Shown here: positions 22,860 to 38,019 of the stretch, in pieces
Layout of the letters: the number at the start of each line of letters is the position of its first letter
Position numbering within the stretch: the first letter of the stretch is position 1
NCBI GenBank assembly: GCA_019095985.1
Contig: CM032665.1
Span: 38,318,160-38,382,159 of the forward strand
Source: Streblospio benedicti
Lineage: Eukaryota; Annelida; Polychaeta; Spionida; Spionidae
DNA length: 64,000 nucleotides
Reading direction: 5' to 3'
Notes under the pieces: model-generated
Told to the model about the DNA's origin: nothing
Database searches by the model: none
What the model saw: the letters and a program-made list of their open reading frames with translations, nothing else
Position numbers and translations under genes: made by a program

Positions 22860-25250
22860 CTCTTCACGTTACTCATAAACTGCTATGAGCAGAACTGTAA
22901 GTAAAATATACTTCGTGTGATTGGTTACATATATTAAAGCAGGAGAGAAATCAGACATTTTAAAATGCTTTGACACATATTTGTTCTTGTATTCGCCCCT
23001 TTCTGTTACCTAATATAAGCTCAACGTGAACTAGACTAAAATACGAGTGTAACTACGCAATACAGATTTAATGTCTTACACACGACTGTCATTAATTTTA
23101 ATGCAAACAATTATTGCAGTTTTTCAGATACATTTGCGTTCCCCAGTGTTATGGTTTTAGCGTTTCTATTTATATCAGCAGTAAAGAACATTTTTGACAG
23201 TTGGAGATTGTGAAATAAATCTGTACACAACAAGATCACTCAAGAAATCAGCGGCCATTTTGGCAGGCAGAGATTATAATCCAGGTGCCAAGAAATCATA
23301 AACCACCGCTCATGCAACTTGCACAACTGCAGCCAGGGAATTTACATGTCAACTCTGTTCATACTTTGAAAGTCCATATTTGATGATGGTTTTGCAACAG
23401 TACCCAAAGTTCACAGGAATGTCTCATCGGGTATTGAGTGACCAGTTCTAATATATGCACACGGATAGTCCCATCAGCATCATTGGCTGGCCGAGAGTTC
23501 CACATGCACAAGATGGACACTTTTCTAGTATGACCACTCTTATTATAGTTTCAGTCCCCTGGATGTTATTCTGGGACATGGTTACAAGGAAGCCTTGGTC
23601 CACGAGGTCAGAATGCCCTGCTAATACCAATGGAATTTGTAAATAATCAGTGGAAATGAGCTGTAGTCCTAAACTCCATGTATTGTTTTGCGATTACTTC
23701 AGTGCCCAGGGTTCACATTTCATAGCTCCTTTTTATGATTTATTGACCCTAATGCAATGGCTACTTGGCCATTTTGATAACTTCTGATATGGGATGGCAT
23801 ACAATATAACAATGGAAACAAACATGTGATTTATGCGTATATTTCTGATGTGCAGTTTTAATCATAGATCAAGCTGTATGACACTTAGCATATACGCATT
23901 TAAACGAATTATATGATATAATTAATGTATGTCCTAGTTTATGGGGTGAAATACAACAAAGCCACGAGTGTTAAGTGTTAAGACGGTGTGCCATCTGCCA
24001 AACAAACGTTTCCAATTTACGGAGCTGCATACATACGACTTGTTACCGTAGGCTGACATGACACTTTGGCACTGGTCAGGTGTTGTGCAATGTAAACATA
24101 GAGTCGCAAAACTGTCCACTTGAATTTGAGCATAAATCATTTAATATGTGTCATGGAACAGACATTAATCTCTCTGCAGAACTAAAATGTGAGTACTCGG
24201 GTGATTCCGTATTGTCATCAGTGGAACGACGCTGCCGTTACTTGTGTCCATTGATAAACGTTTGTCATATGTCTCCATATCAAAGGGCATGCATTTCTTT
24301 GATCTCACTTTTGATTTGCTTTTCTATTTCTTCGTTGAAGAATGTACACTATCATGATCATCCTCATCTTTCACCACCTTTAACATGGCAGTAGCTTTAT
24401 AATGGAAGGCGACTTGTTTTGGGAAGCCTTGAACAAACATAACCACGATTGCATCATTGAAATGATGCTTGATAGCATTGATGAGTTCCTACTTTGACTT
24501 ATTGACACCCCACAGTTAACATATAATTCTTGGAGTATGATGGCATTCTAATTTCCTCTTGCTTCATCCATTTGCTTCACTGCCATTTGAAATGGTATAT
24601 CGGTATTGTTGGCATGGCTGTTGTTACTTGTGGATTCAGATGGGCTATGATGTTTCTCCCCTGGCCTTACATGCAACTCCCCGCATTGTTTCGCATGTGT
24701 AAAATTGTGCATGTATATTTTACGGTGGCTATGTAAGTTTACCTGAAATGTATCCCTCTAAGTGAAGTATCATTGCTTTTATTTAATTCCTTGACCATAA
24801 AAACCTATTAACCTATTAAGTGATATGAATATCATCGTTCTATGTTGTATATTACGGAAGTTAGAGCCATATGTGTATTCTGGTAGCCATTTGGCGGCCA
24901 TCTTGAATAACTATTCACGGTTCTGAAAGCACTGAACCAGTAAAATGTACATGTGTGTGTATGAAATGGTACCCGGGAGGTAGGTTATGACCTTGCTCAA
25001 ATATGGCTCAGTGAGACAAGACCAGGCAGATCAATGTCCCCATGCACAGAGTATGTCGCTTAACTTTCCCAATGAAACCATTCTTTGGACATTGACCATT
25101 GAGTTCGCGAGGGATATTTACCAAACGGTAACTTAAGGGCTTTTACTTCTGCACTGATGACAGATAACAGGAAATAGGGCAATGATTATTTATGTAGGAA
25201 CGTGGCTGTTTGAAATGTTCTAGAGAAGCTTAATGTACCAAGTCCCCTAT
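22860..25250. other. No gene seen
   Basis: Several open frames of 60-105 codons occur on both strands, but none has splice support, coding composition or family features. Confidence 0.45.
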
Positions 25251-25317
25251 TGCTTATTGCTCCCCATACCCACCCCACCCCAGCCCACCCTTTCAAGGTC
25301 AGCAGACTGTACCCAAC

Positions 25318-25526
25318 TGAGTCCATAAATGGTAAGCGACGACGGCCTCCCGGCTGAGGGGCCTTCACGGTTCCCACCGTGCCCATTAGAGAGGCCATGG
25401 CTGGGCCGTCCATAAAGACAGCCTGGGGACTGCGGGCATGGAGCAGAGCGAGCTCTGTGAGTGTTATTGTCTTGTTCAGAGACGTGATGGTCACTCTTCA
25501 TTTTTGTTCGAATTCTGTAGGGGATA
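25318..25526 (-). other. Candidate isolated exon
   Basis: On the minus strand a strong acceptor (TTTCTTCTATCCCCTACAG) precedes a GC-rich segment that resembles real exons in base content and ends near a possible GGGTACAG donor. Two overlapping frames are open, and neither gives a recognisable protein. It could be an upstream exon of an unidentified minus-strand gene, or nothing. Confidence 0.25.
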
Positions 25527-25771
25527 GAAGAAATTGTTTGAACATAACTATACCAAACTATCACACGTTTCATTGACAAAGCTAAGGTACATAACATTAC
25601 TATGAAAAAAAAAGTTCGTAAAGCCAATCAGATAAGATCAAGCTAATCATCATATTTGTATAACATGGGATGTTTGTATTATTGATCCCTTTAAAGGCTT
25701 TAAAGGGTATATGAGGAGGAAGATTCCTCAGATTTACCCGCTCAATACCTTCAAAGCTAGTGTAATCAGAA

Positions 25772-25851
25772 CCCAGTGAGTTCTACAAGTGTAGTACCCG
25801 TGTGATACACGTGTACACTACACGTGTATCTCTACGCCTGTGCTCACTGGG
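25772..25851. repeat. 80-base imperfect palindrome
   Basis: The core 25804-25830 is a perfect 12-base inverted repeat (GATACACGTGTA) around CAC. The outer ends CCCAGTGAG / CTCACTGGG also pair. It is likely a fold-back repeat. Confidence 0.65.
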
Positions 25852-26269
25852 AACACAGATGGCTGTGACAGTATAATGTGACTACATGTACGAATAAAGC
25901 CTACTGGCGTTACGTATAAATAGAAATCTCCTCTGGTTTAAAACTAGTTCAGCACAATATTAACATAAAGTTGCTTGGATATTCAGCAGAACAATGAACC
26001 CCCATCAGTCCATCACACATATACCTTGTTTGTGGATGAGCTCACAAAAAACCCAGACAACACTTGTATAATGAAGCAACATTAATGCAAAAGCAAAGGT
26101 TAAGTAACGCCAGTGAAATTCGTCTAGAACACATAAGAATACGAATTTCTTACCAAAAGCACGTACAAGTGCCATAAACTTATACATAATATTGTTCTAA
26201 TACTGTGACTTTATCTCTGTTATTTTATCACATTAAGCTGATTGTTGACACAACTTGATAACTTCCATC

Positions 26270-26350
26270 CTGTTGTTATCACAATGACTAGCGACCAGCA
26301 GAGTGACCATAACTGACCACAGTAGTGCTGCTGGCCACCAGACCATCACA
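26270..26350. other. Cluster of GACCA words
   Basis: Four GACCA words in about 60 bases. Comparable clusters occur at about 3040-3180, 12490-12555, 29920-29990, 31505-31830 and 46370-46830. Confidence 0.4.
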
Positions 26351-27170
26351 TTGTTCAAGACTACTTTTTTCATCAAACAGAAACTTAAAATGGAGGAGTT
26401 AATTTCTTAATATTGACCTTCTGAGGAATAGTATACAGACAAAGCTATATAACCTAATGCAACAACAGAATAAAATCACATTAAGGCATGTGTATAACTG
26501 CACAAGGACAAAGTCCACGTATTTTTCATCATTCAATTTCCAATCTATTAGCCAAATTTATTGCCATGAGCCTATAATTTTCAAACACAAAGAGGCAGTG
26601 GAAATAAAAACGTATGGTGTCATTTTTTTTCACTCACACAAACACCCTCCTGTGCCTTAATAAAATGCTAGTTTCCGCATGGAAATGGTATCTACTATGA
26701 ATAAAAGTTTTTGAGCAATAGTAATGTTTACACAACTAGAATCTTTGAAATCGGCGAATACCTTCGAAGTAACTACATCATGCTGGTCACTTTTAATGCT
26801 TTGATTTCAATATCACGTAAAGAGATGTCAATCTCATGTCAAATATCTTGACACAAACTTAACATTACGCTTTATCATGTAATGTCGTGTATAAATCATA
26901 ATATTCAGCGTCTAGCTTGACCACAAGTATTTGATAAAATATGCTTGACCACAAGTGTCAGATAAATCAGTAATAATTGGTGAAATAACAATTGCTGCAT
27001 TGTTCTTCCCAAGGCCCATGCAATCTTGTATAAATATACATTATATGTAAATTAGTGCTCGGGGCTTATTTATCAATTTCAACTAACACTGTAAGAATAG
27101 GCATACGGTATAGCACCGTGCACATTTGATTAAAGACAATGGCACAAGTAAATTAGCAAACGCTAACGGA
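26351..27170. other. No gene seen
   Basis: AT-rich sequence with nothing recognisable. Confidence 0.5.
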
Positions 27171-27177
27171 TCACAGA

Positions 27178-27290
27178 TGACGTCACCTCATTTTTGGCCT
27201 TTTTACCCCCCCCCCCCCAACCCTGTCACCTTTCGTCATCTTTGCCTCAACCCCCCGCAACATGGTTTCGCGATGACATTTAACAATGCT
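27178..27290 (+). repeat. Repeat family C copy
   Basis: GATGACGTCACCTCA, TTTTTGGCCTTTTTA, a poly-C run, then TGTCACCTTTCGTCATCTTTG and AACCCCC. Same order as the copy at 29575. Confidence 0.65.
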
Positions 27291-27509
27291 TTAACCGTGC
27301 TGTTATATTGTTATATAAATACATTTGAATATGTATGTGTCCATAATTTAAATATAGTTATATAAATGTATTTAGGACATAAAGCAAACATGACATTGTG
27401 ATTTCAACTAGTAGATATTTCACAACTCACTTAACATGTAAGAAAGTAAGTTCAACTACTAATAATTAACTGTAGTTTTCTTCGAAAGATGATTTCATCC
27501 AATTACTAG

Positions 27510-27620
27510 ACCTCGACACCCCCACCCCACCCCCTCCACCCCCTGTCAACTTTCGTTATCTTTCGCTACAACCCTTACCCCTGCCGGGTGACGTCCTTTG
27601 TGAACAATCCCTAACAGCAG
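27510..27620 (+). repeat. Repeat family C copy, right part
   Basis: C-rich tract, TGTCAACTTTCGTTATCTTTCG, then GGGTGACGTCCTTTGTGAAC. The last block is the inverse of the family's left end, showing that family C has inverted ends. Confidence 0.6.
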
Positions 27621-29570
27621 CAATAAAGGATCACTATTAATTTCCCTATTCAAAATTACAGGGGTATGGATGTCTGGTCATGTCCAGTATATTTGTAGCG
27701 AAGTCTACTAAGCACATGGAGGTAGTTGGCTACTTACATATTGTTTGCACTGACATAGTTTTACCTCATCAGTCACAATGTTTATTTTGACTCTTCAAAT
27801 GACAGAAAGAAAGTGGTTAGAGGATGTATAAATCACATGATAATATAAAGTCAACATGACCCAGTTTAACTTTGTCACAAGTTCTTTTGATCACTATATT
27901 AAGTTTTTTTTATAGGAATGGCTTGGTCTCACTCAGAATAAACCATTCGCAGACGACTAATTCTATCCACTAGTGCAACCTCTGCAACATTATATGCCTT
28001 TTTTGCGCCAACAGTGATAGTTTCAAACCAAAACCTTTATAATGTGACCACCTCCATTAAGTGGTCCGTTTCCCAAGTACAAAGTGTGCCTTTTTACAGA
28101 TGTTTTACTTCGGCAATAGTTTACCTGTCCACATGTCCAATTTAACTTTTTATAGGCGAATTACGCTCACATGTGTATGTGTCTTCCAAAAAGTAACATG
28201 TGATTAAACGTAACCGTAAAGGGTCTACCCACTTGAAATGTTGAAACGTTTTCAACCCTCTAAATACTTAATTGAATTGTGATTATTTGATTTATCCAAT
28301 GCAAATGAGTGAGGAAAATGCTAATTTTCAAAATCACACATTGGACATAATAACGGCATACAAATTATTGTTAAGTAGCCCTCAGGTTAACTTATAAATA
28401 GCAATCTCATCCACGTTCATATAAGGATATGTTGATCACATAGTAAGTCGAAAAAATATGAACTAATACCAGAATTAAATAAGACACGCCAATTAGTTTT
28501 GACCAAGAGCACATGTTTTCATCAAAATATGAATTTCAATTACTTGTTAACCGAACTGTTTTCGTTCACGCACCATTTGGATGAAAGACCAACTACAAGG
28601 TTATAAAGGCAGCTTTTCGTTTTTATGCCCTTGAAGTTGGTATTTGCAAGTTCGATGTATACAATTTACTGGGTTCTTTGGGCATTTGTTGAATATTGTT
28701 GGTTTTGCTAAAAGATTCTCATTCAAACTGGAACACAGAACATTGAAACCACGTGTTAGCCATTTTCCCATACCCACGAGGGTTGTTTATGTTGGATAAT
28801 GCATATTTACATATACTAAATCGCTAATCACTTAATAATGAAATAGATAGTAGTTAATATGAAATTCCTTACAAGTTCCTGTAATTTAAGCACATTTGAA
28901 GCATGATTCAACATGATCAAAATTTTACACGCTGGTGTAGATTCTCTGTTTTGAACGTGCTTTCTTCAAGATTATGTTCGTACGTCATGTGGTGCTTATG
29001 CAAAGGAACACCATTTATATAAACATCCTCTTTTCACAGGACAAGGTTAGAATAACAGACTTGGTAAATTAACCATAATTACAAGACCATAAGTTTCTAT
29101 CTATGAATGAATAGCCCCCAAAACGTTTGCATAATAATAGTACCGTATATAACAAATAACACTCTTGTCTACAATGATAGTGAAGTCAGACCACAATTAA
29201 ACAAACAATCACAGCACAAAAATATAAGAGAGTGTATCATATTACATGAAAATATATATATATATTTTTTATCTAGCAATATGTAACAAAACGCTCTATA
29301 TATTAAAAAAAAAGTTTTGAAAATTGTGTATTCGTCTTGAAACTATTTTCAAACCTCCAGGTTCCTTTTCAATCTTTTCAATATTTAAACCTTTTAATTT
29401 TTAGATAGTTTTGTTACATATTTGCATGTTAAGAATGAAGACAAAAATATATTCAATATGAGACCACGTGCAGTTTAAATACCATTTAAACTCTATATTA
29501 AGCAGTGTAAGGGAATTGTGGTTTGCGACAGAAGAGTAACAACTTTTTTTCTCACACGCCGTCCAAGTAA
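27621..29570. other. No gene seen
   Basis: AT-rich, with a short (TA)n patch near 29252. No supported coding sequence on either strand. Confidence 0.5.
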
Positions 29571-29574
29571 GGAA

Positions 29575-29680
29575 TCGTTCACAAATGACGTCACCTGATG
29601 TTTTTGTCTTCTTTTTATCTCCACCCCCACCCCCCTTGCATTACCTTTCATCAACTTTGCAGCAACCCTCTTGGCAAGTT
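29575..29680 (+). repeat. Repeat family C copy
   Basis: TTCACAAATGACGTCACCTGAT, a T-rich block, CCACCCCCACCCCCC, then ACCTTTCATCAACTTTGCAG. Closest to the 27178 copy. Confidence 0.65.
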
Positions 29681-29699
29681 GATAATGTGTAGTACACAT

Positions 29700-32600
29700 T
29701 GTGTACCATATTCGGTACTTCCCCATCCATTGCACATTTCTTGTACATAATATAATAGTTTGTGAACAATGGACCATAGTATACTATTATATGGTTCCAT
29801 TGATTCATGAGGACCCCAACCCATTGTAGGCTACAAATGAGTAGTTTTACATTTTCAAACTTGCTAATAGTCCAGATTTCTAAGTGCTATAGGTTCATAA
29901 ATAGGTGACGTGTTGTCCACGGTAGAGATGGTCATTACCAGGCTATTTAGTGACCACGGGTCACTGTTGTCCAGCCCACAAAGGGACGGACATTTAGTGT
30001 CATTAGCCACCCACTCTAAATACTGAGGTGTGAAGAAGCAGCGGAGGTCCCGCTGAGACCGTGTGGCCACTCGTGTTTAATCTTATTAGTTATCTTGTCG
30101 ATTGGCACAGGTCATACTATTCGCCCATTTGTTTCCTTATTCACTTACATTTATTACCTCTATTCATTCATTTAGTTGAATGCATTGAAATACCGGTAAA
30201 CATAGACTTCAGGCGTCTCTATGTTCGCAAGTCTAAACAATTACACCCGGTGGGAAAGTAGAGGTGTACAGTAGAACCACACAATGTAGATAGTGGGTAT
30301 GTCAAATGGTTCTTATTCTCTATTTCGACATATTTAAGCTTACTTTCATCTGACGGTTATGTGCTGCAATATAGAAGTGATAGACCAGTGTAAAGAACTG
30401 AACTGTAAAACTCAATTCCAGAGTAACATGTCCTTTTCCTCTAAACAGCTACACTGCGTGAAATTATTCCACGTAGTAACAATACAGTGCAAACAAGCAC
30501 TTGACGCTTTCCAATCCACACCAACAATACATCACTGAAAATGGCAAATGGATATCACTGGGAACAAAACATACCAACTGTACACATGTATATGAAAATT
30601 CAATATAAGCATATTAAAAAGTACAGAAAAAGTAGATGTACCCTGGACATGGTGCACGGTTTTCAAACCAACACAGACAATTCGGAGTCCATTTCTGTGT
30701 TTTCCGCACGGTATGTTGATATCATGCTTAAGTCCTTTTTATATCATGACGTAAAAATGACTACATTGTTGAGACAGTGTCTCGACATACGTGATATTTA
30801 TCTGCTATCGTCTCTCCCAAACTATCGCCGGTCGTGACAGCTGTGAGATCCCAAAGATTATCACCAGATTAGCTGTTAGTGTGCGTCTACCAGGCAGTAA
30901 CGGTATAGGCCTGTGATTATAATGCAATATGACATGGCATAATGTATTGGCGGGTGGATACGTATGGTATAATATGGGTGGCATCAGCCATTCTCATTAA
31001 GCCACTGTCAAACATTTACGAATGCTGGTCGTCTGCCTACTATAGATGAGACATACAGGAGGAAAAGGGGAAAGATATTAAAACATTGCCTCACAATATA
31101 ACGTACAGAATAACTTCTCCGAAACTGATCTCTTTACAGAGGTTCGCACTGATCTCTCTACGAAACCTTGGAACAGCGAAAAAATGGTTTCATTCTAAAG
31201 GCGTTCTTACAATCACCACTAGACGACACCTCTATTATAGATATGAATTGAAATGCCCTATGTGCAATCCGATTGAGACCACCCTTACAAGGAAACTATC
31301 TCTGTATTCATGCCATTTCTCGTGGAAAGACGTGATATGAGGATTGAAAAAGGCACCTAGGCCTAATGCAGAGGTTCTTCTGTACTGAAGCACGTGTTTC
31401 GAAGTAAAACACGGAGCTAGCAGGTACAAGCTGACAGATGCCCGGAGGGATGGCTCACGAGGCTGTGGCCGCTGCTTCTGTGGCGGCTGGACGTGTCTGC
31501 CTTATCCATCATCACCAATTGATGACCACCACTGTGATGATCACCAAGGTCACTACGCCTCTTTCATTGAAACGAGAGTGACCACTGGGCATTTGCTAAT
31601 GTGACGTGGTCGTCATCGTCTATGAAGTGGTCATCATTAGGCAGTTAGCACACCAGTACTGGATGGGCTTACATGTGACCATGTACTGTAGCAACTGACC
31701 ACTTGTCCATATATGCATGCAATAAGCGACTTGGCTTATTCATGAGTGACTTGCATGTAAGAGTTGACTGTCAACGGCATAAGCCTGAGGTGAAGACCTA
31801 CTACACCTTATGACCAGTGACAACGACTTTATAAAAGTGGCTTATGTTAACCATTTCCTAAACCATTAAATCTATATAATAGTTTCGTGGAAGCAAAGGT
31901 TTAATTACTTTCTCAGAAATTGTGGTGTGGCTGTTTAAATCTTTGGCCCCAACGCCCAATGAAGAAAATTAACAATATCACAGATACAATTAGCATCAGT
32001 TAGGCCATTCATGGGCAATTATAAAGCAACACTTATAACACCCAGAGCAAAGACATAAACGTCAACATCGTCTGCCTCAGGCAATCTTAAATCTGTTTAA
32101 AATAGTCTATTGTCACTTCAAGATGGCACCTGGAGCTTTGCAATTAACATTTAATTAGACTGACAATGATTGAATTCATAATCATTTGCAGGTGTCTTCC
32201 GGGGGATTCTTCGCCACAAATGTGTATTTGGTGTTGTTGCTCCATTCATGCCATGAGAACTGATCTAAACCCCATCTAGGGCACTAGTTAAGATCGTGTC
32301 AAGGAGATATGGATACAGTAGGGCTTCGAACTATGACCATCTCTATAAAGAGCATACGCCAATTTCATTATGTTTAAGAGGGGTTACTGTTATCATGATC
32401 ATTCATAAACACAAATTCCCTCTTTTATCTCTCTGACCTATTTAGTTATTTTCTCTCTCACTAAAACATGTGCTTTTCTGAATGTAGCCTGCGATTACGC
32501 ACACTAATTCATTGATAACTGAGCGATAATCGCAGATAAGTCCGTACTTTCTAGTTATGTTGGATTAAAAAGTCGAATTGAAAATATCACTTAGAAGTTT

Positions 32601-35600
32601 GATAACCGTGTATAAATATCACTGAATAACGTTGACCTTTATACAGATGCTGTAGATTAAAAACAATTATTTCACCGTTATACCCCTAACAATGACTGGA
32701 TTGATGTATTGAAATTGAAAAGACTTAGAGAAAAGTTCCAATAGGACACAACATTTAAGTTATCAATATTCCAACTAATTGGACTATTATTAGATGAAAC
32801 ATGAACATTATGACACGTAGACGCATACGCTTATATACAAAACTGCATGGATTTTTACGCCAGAATTATATTTTTGTGCCATCAAACAGCATACAAATTT
32901 TATGGCATACAGTAAATGAATAATACAAAACAAAATAAGGTATTTTAAAAATATTTGAACATGGAAACTGACCTTTTTTATCTCATTGAGCAGAGCAAAT
33001 CAAAGCATGTAACACAATCAGTAACAGTGTCAAGCAAATGGTGTCAATGAAAATTAAACCGCAACGTTGCTGCAGTGATAAGAACATGTAAATAGAGAGT
33101 GTTTTATTGTGGATTTCATTACAAGGAGAAAATGGAGCTAAGTATGTGAAACAAGAGGCCGTGTGTCTGCTAGTGAGTCTGGTGAATGGTGTAAAGTGGG
33201 TCATCAGTTGGTAGGTGGTCCAGGGTTCAACTCTCAGAGGCACTAGTTCTGAATGGCATTAGGAGGTTATCAATAATAATGGCCCAGGGTATGTGGAAAA
33301 AACCCTTTATTGGATGATTTTCAGGCGGGAAACAAGATTTTCCTTGTGCATATCCACTTGGGCCTTGATAATTGGTAGCCCCCTTAATCTATGAAGAAAC
33401 AAAGGCCGCGGGGATTTTTGATGGAATTCTTACCAGCTGTAACATGGTGGATCGCTAGGAATACCCCCCCCCCCCCCCAGGATTTTTTTTTTAAATCTGC
33501 CACTCACTGGCCCACCCAAATAACACGATATATACAGAGGCCGATTCTATTTCAAACACTCCAGATAGGATTCATGTACTAATTAAATGTTCAGTTGCAA
33601 TTGGTTCCGTCAAAGAAGAGCATTCCGATCTGTTTAAAGATAACAAAGAATCTGGAGAAAGAATCCTGTGATATCAATAATCAAGAATAGTATTAAAAAC
33701 AGCATATACTTATTACAAGCGTCCGTATAAATTATGATAATGATAAGATTAGCACAATAGCTCAATCACAACAATGAGGCATGTTAGATTAATTCCATTT
33801 CACATTACACCTCAATAGAAGTATATAATTGAATATAGATTGTTGGCTGCAAGGAGAGTCACTTTTCATGTTTGTACATAATAATCAAAGGAAAATACCA
33901 ATATTGGCTGCGACCCTCACAACGGAGGCTGATAAGCACCTTATGTCATGCTATTTGTCATGCTATTTGTCTGGTTTGATACGTGCGTGACTTGGCTGCA
34001 TGTGTGGTGACTACCGGCGTGTGGACAGATAATAGTGCAAATGCTACCTTTGGATTTTGAATTTATAATGTCTAATGCTGGTTTACGTTCATGAATTTTA
34101 CTGTTATTTTCACCAGGGGTGTGTACGTCTGTAGCAATCCTTATACTAGACCACGTTGTCTGCTGTTGATGATAGAACGCATACATGCAGTTCTTGGAAT
34201 CAGGGCACATTTTTAATAGCATGTAATCTGTCATCCTGATCTATTTTGGGCCTATTATTTAATTCAAACGTTATCGAAACCAATAGATATTGAACAAGGC
34301 ATAGTATGTGCGATTATGTGAAAGACATTACCGTAGATTGCTGAGACAGCATACACTTTGTGATGATGTGCAATTTGTATACAGCGTCCACACCTGCGCA
34401 AATGTGCTATCACTGGGCAATTATCAGTAGGACATGGGTGATTTGATCCACGCACCGTTCACATTGAACGTGCGAGTCATGGGGTGGTCGTAATTAACTA
34501 GTGATTTGAAGAAAAAAATGATCTCGTCCTAGATAAGGATGGGAGAATACGGAAAGTAAGTAAGTCTTTGTTGATGGTTGTTGGTGTGGGTGGATTAATT
34601 TCATTAGTTGGCAAGCACATATGTATGTATTTGTATGTATATATAAACAAACGTGCAATGATTGAAAGAACTCAGCTCTAATTAAGTATTTTACTCCTTT
34701 ATCCATATTTCTATAACCAGGTAAGTAATTCACCAATGACGGTTATATCTATTTAGGTTTTTTGACTATTGAATAACAATTGTGTATAATATGACACATC
34801 GATATCCATTATAGAATACCACACCTGGATTAAAACTGACCATGTGTCCACGATCCAATTTTATAATTGTAATGTTACCCAAGCCATCAATGTGTTGCAC
34901 GAACAGTGCATAAACACCCCATTGATAACAGTGATAAATGTGTAGCGCTGGAAATTAAAGACTACCCCCGCCATCGCCATCTCGGAGGGAGCATAATGGT
35001 TACCTTTTATAACCCGCCAATGTAAGTGCCAATGAATCAATGTCATCATAAAAACTTAACCCATTTCAAGTCAACCGCCATTTTTATTCATAAAACACGA
35101 ACATTGATTTTAGTGTAATTAAAGAAGGTAAATGTGGGAGAATAGAAATAGACACTAGAAGAAAGGGCCTGTTAACTGGTGTTCATGCAGTCACTTTTCA
35201 TTGTGTCTATCAGTTGCTAACGTTGCATTAAATCATAAAGTGTAATAAATAATCAAACGAACACAAGGGAAGCAGTGCATGCATGGCGCTTTTAGAGATA
35301 AAACTACGTTTTACGTTACGTTTTTATGTTGAACGTGTAACTTTAACACGCGTTTGACGTGTGTTTTAATCTCATATGTCAATTATAACCGATCACTTGC
35401 CAGATTTGTTAAAAACTATCGAATTTAAAACAAAGAACTTACCGGATTACACCCATAGCTTATGTTCTGGATCAGCTATCCTGATAGTCCATTAATATCC
35501 GTCACTACGATCCATGGCAGCCGAGGCGGCGGCCTAACAATGGAAGTATCCACTATATCTGAGAAACCCTATCCTGAACCCGGGATCTATGACCGATTGC

Positions 35601-36550
35601 AACCTCCACAGTAACGACTTTATAACTTTATGTTATCCTAAATCTGAAATGTACACGTGTGCCATTACTTTCATACGGTGGAAATACATACATGTAAGGA
35701 GTATAATTATGTAGCTAAACAGCTGTTTTTTTTCTAAACTGATGCCTTGTTAACATGGTATCAAGTGATGTGATCTTAATTTGGCAATGTTAAGTAACTT
35801 TATTTGATCAAGAATTGGGGGGGGGGGGGGTATCCGAAAATAGGGTAGTGTGAAATTACATATATGAATATACATGTTCAGAAATATCTATATACAAGGG
35901 GAAGAAGGACACAGATGTGGGCGATTCACGCATAAAAGTAAGCAAATGAACTAGCGTCTGTAGCCCACAATGAAAAAGCAAAAGTTGTATAACACCATAC
36001 TTAAAGTAATGGCACATCCGATTTAACACTTAACTCATAGTCTCTAATCCGCTAATACACTAACTATATCCTTTTTACATATGATATATAAAGCCGACTA
36101 AATTAGCAACAATACAACAATAAGCAGTGACACTGGACATGTGTTGGTGAAACTTACATCAAAACTTGGCAATGATCTTATTAAAAAAATCGTCTGTTCA
36201 CCAGAAGTCTACATTCTCGCCTCGCAAGCAACAGTCTACAACAGCGTTTCCGAGACGCCACTCCAAGTTTGTAACATGGCCATTGATGTTACATTCAGTT
36301 GATAGAACTTTAACTATGAAAATAAATTGGTTACTTCCAATGCCATCGGTTGAATTAATTTAGAGTGAAAAACAAAAACTCATTGTGTTTTCTTTTCAAC
36401 AAGTTCTTATATTAAAATCCAAATCTTACAAGGTAAATTTGTTTTTTATTCTGTATATTGTGTTGCAAAATGGACTTGTTTTTACAGATACGCTTATTGT
36501 AGTATTTAATCGTCTCTGTTGTGTATATTTTAAATATGAATCAATTCTCA
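29700..36550. other. Long stretch without a recognisable gene
   Basis: Many short open frames, none supported. Noted within it: weak family A resemblance at about 31110-31375 and 32305-32395, a GACCA/TGGTC cluster at 31505-31830, a poly-C run at 33465, ACGT words at 35303-35360 and a poly-G run at 35818-35830. Confidence 0.45.
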
Positions 36551-36578
36551 AAAAACTTAAATAATAACATCTGAACTG

Positions 36579-36610
36579 TGTTTTTTTGTTTTTTTTTTTG
36601 TTTGTTTTTT

Positions 36611-36644
<34 letters not shown>

Positions 36645-36708
36645 TTTTTTTTTTTTTTTTTTTTTGGGGGGGCAATAGGGGTATATATATATATATATAT
36701 ATATATAC
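36579..36708. repeat. Poly-T tract followed by (TA)n
   Basis: About 88 bases of T broken by single G, a short G run, then TATATA to 36708. Sequence resembling family B internal parts follows to about 36835. Confidence 0.9.
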
Positions 36709-36714
36709 TCCATG

Positions 36715-36835
36715 GGGATCTCATTGGCACAGCCAGTGCGATCGATGGCAGAAAATGCCGTAAAGCCCCTTGAAAATGAAATATTTATATTTGAATGGGA
36801 AAGTGGGGATGGGGGCCGAATCTGTCTATGAGAGT
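36715..36835 (+). repeat. Partial repeat family B copy
   Basis: GTGCGATCGATGGCAGAAAATGCCGTAAAG, a GAAAATGAAATATTT block and a G-rich end before GAATCTGTC match the middle and right half of other family B copies. Confidence 0.45.
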
Positions 36836-36840
36836 GCCGA

Positions 36841-37603
<763 letters not shown>

Positions 37604-38019
37604 GTTATAAGATTCTATTTGAAAAGGATAATTTGAACTAATTCCAACATAAGAATTTCATTCACATACATTCAAGTATACTATGTTATATTGACACTTA
37701 TTGCTATTAATACCCCCATTTCACACGGAGGCTGGTAGCTTCAAACGCCCCAGAAGACGTCAAATTTGTCATAGCTGTGCCATGGATCGGCTGAAATGGA
37801 TCAATATATAGTTATCCTGTTATATCCCAATTTCACATAGCCAATGTTAGCTCCAGATGCTCCAAACGACAGCAAACATGAGAAAACAGTATTATCAGCC
37901 TTTTCACGCTGCCTCGTGTGGAAATTTTGTGGCCAAAACGCATGGGATTGTCTGGAATAACTGTATGTGACCTTTCTGATGGACCGGATGAGAAGCATGT
38001 TCATGGGACCATTCGTAAA

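Noticed and set aside
31440-31590. Short Ala/Val-rich plus frame starting MPGGMAHEAV
   Set aside because: Looks coding for about 20 residues, then runs into the GACCA-rich repeat-like sequence. No donor or partner exon.
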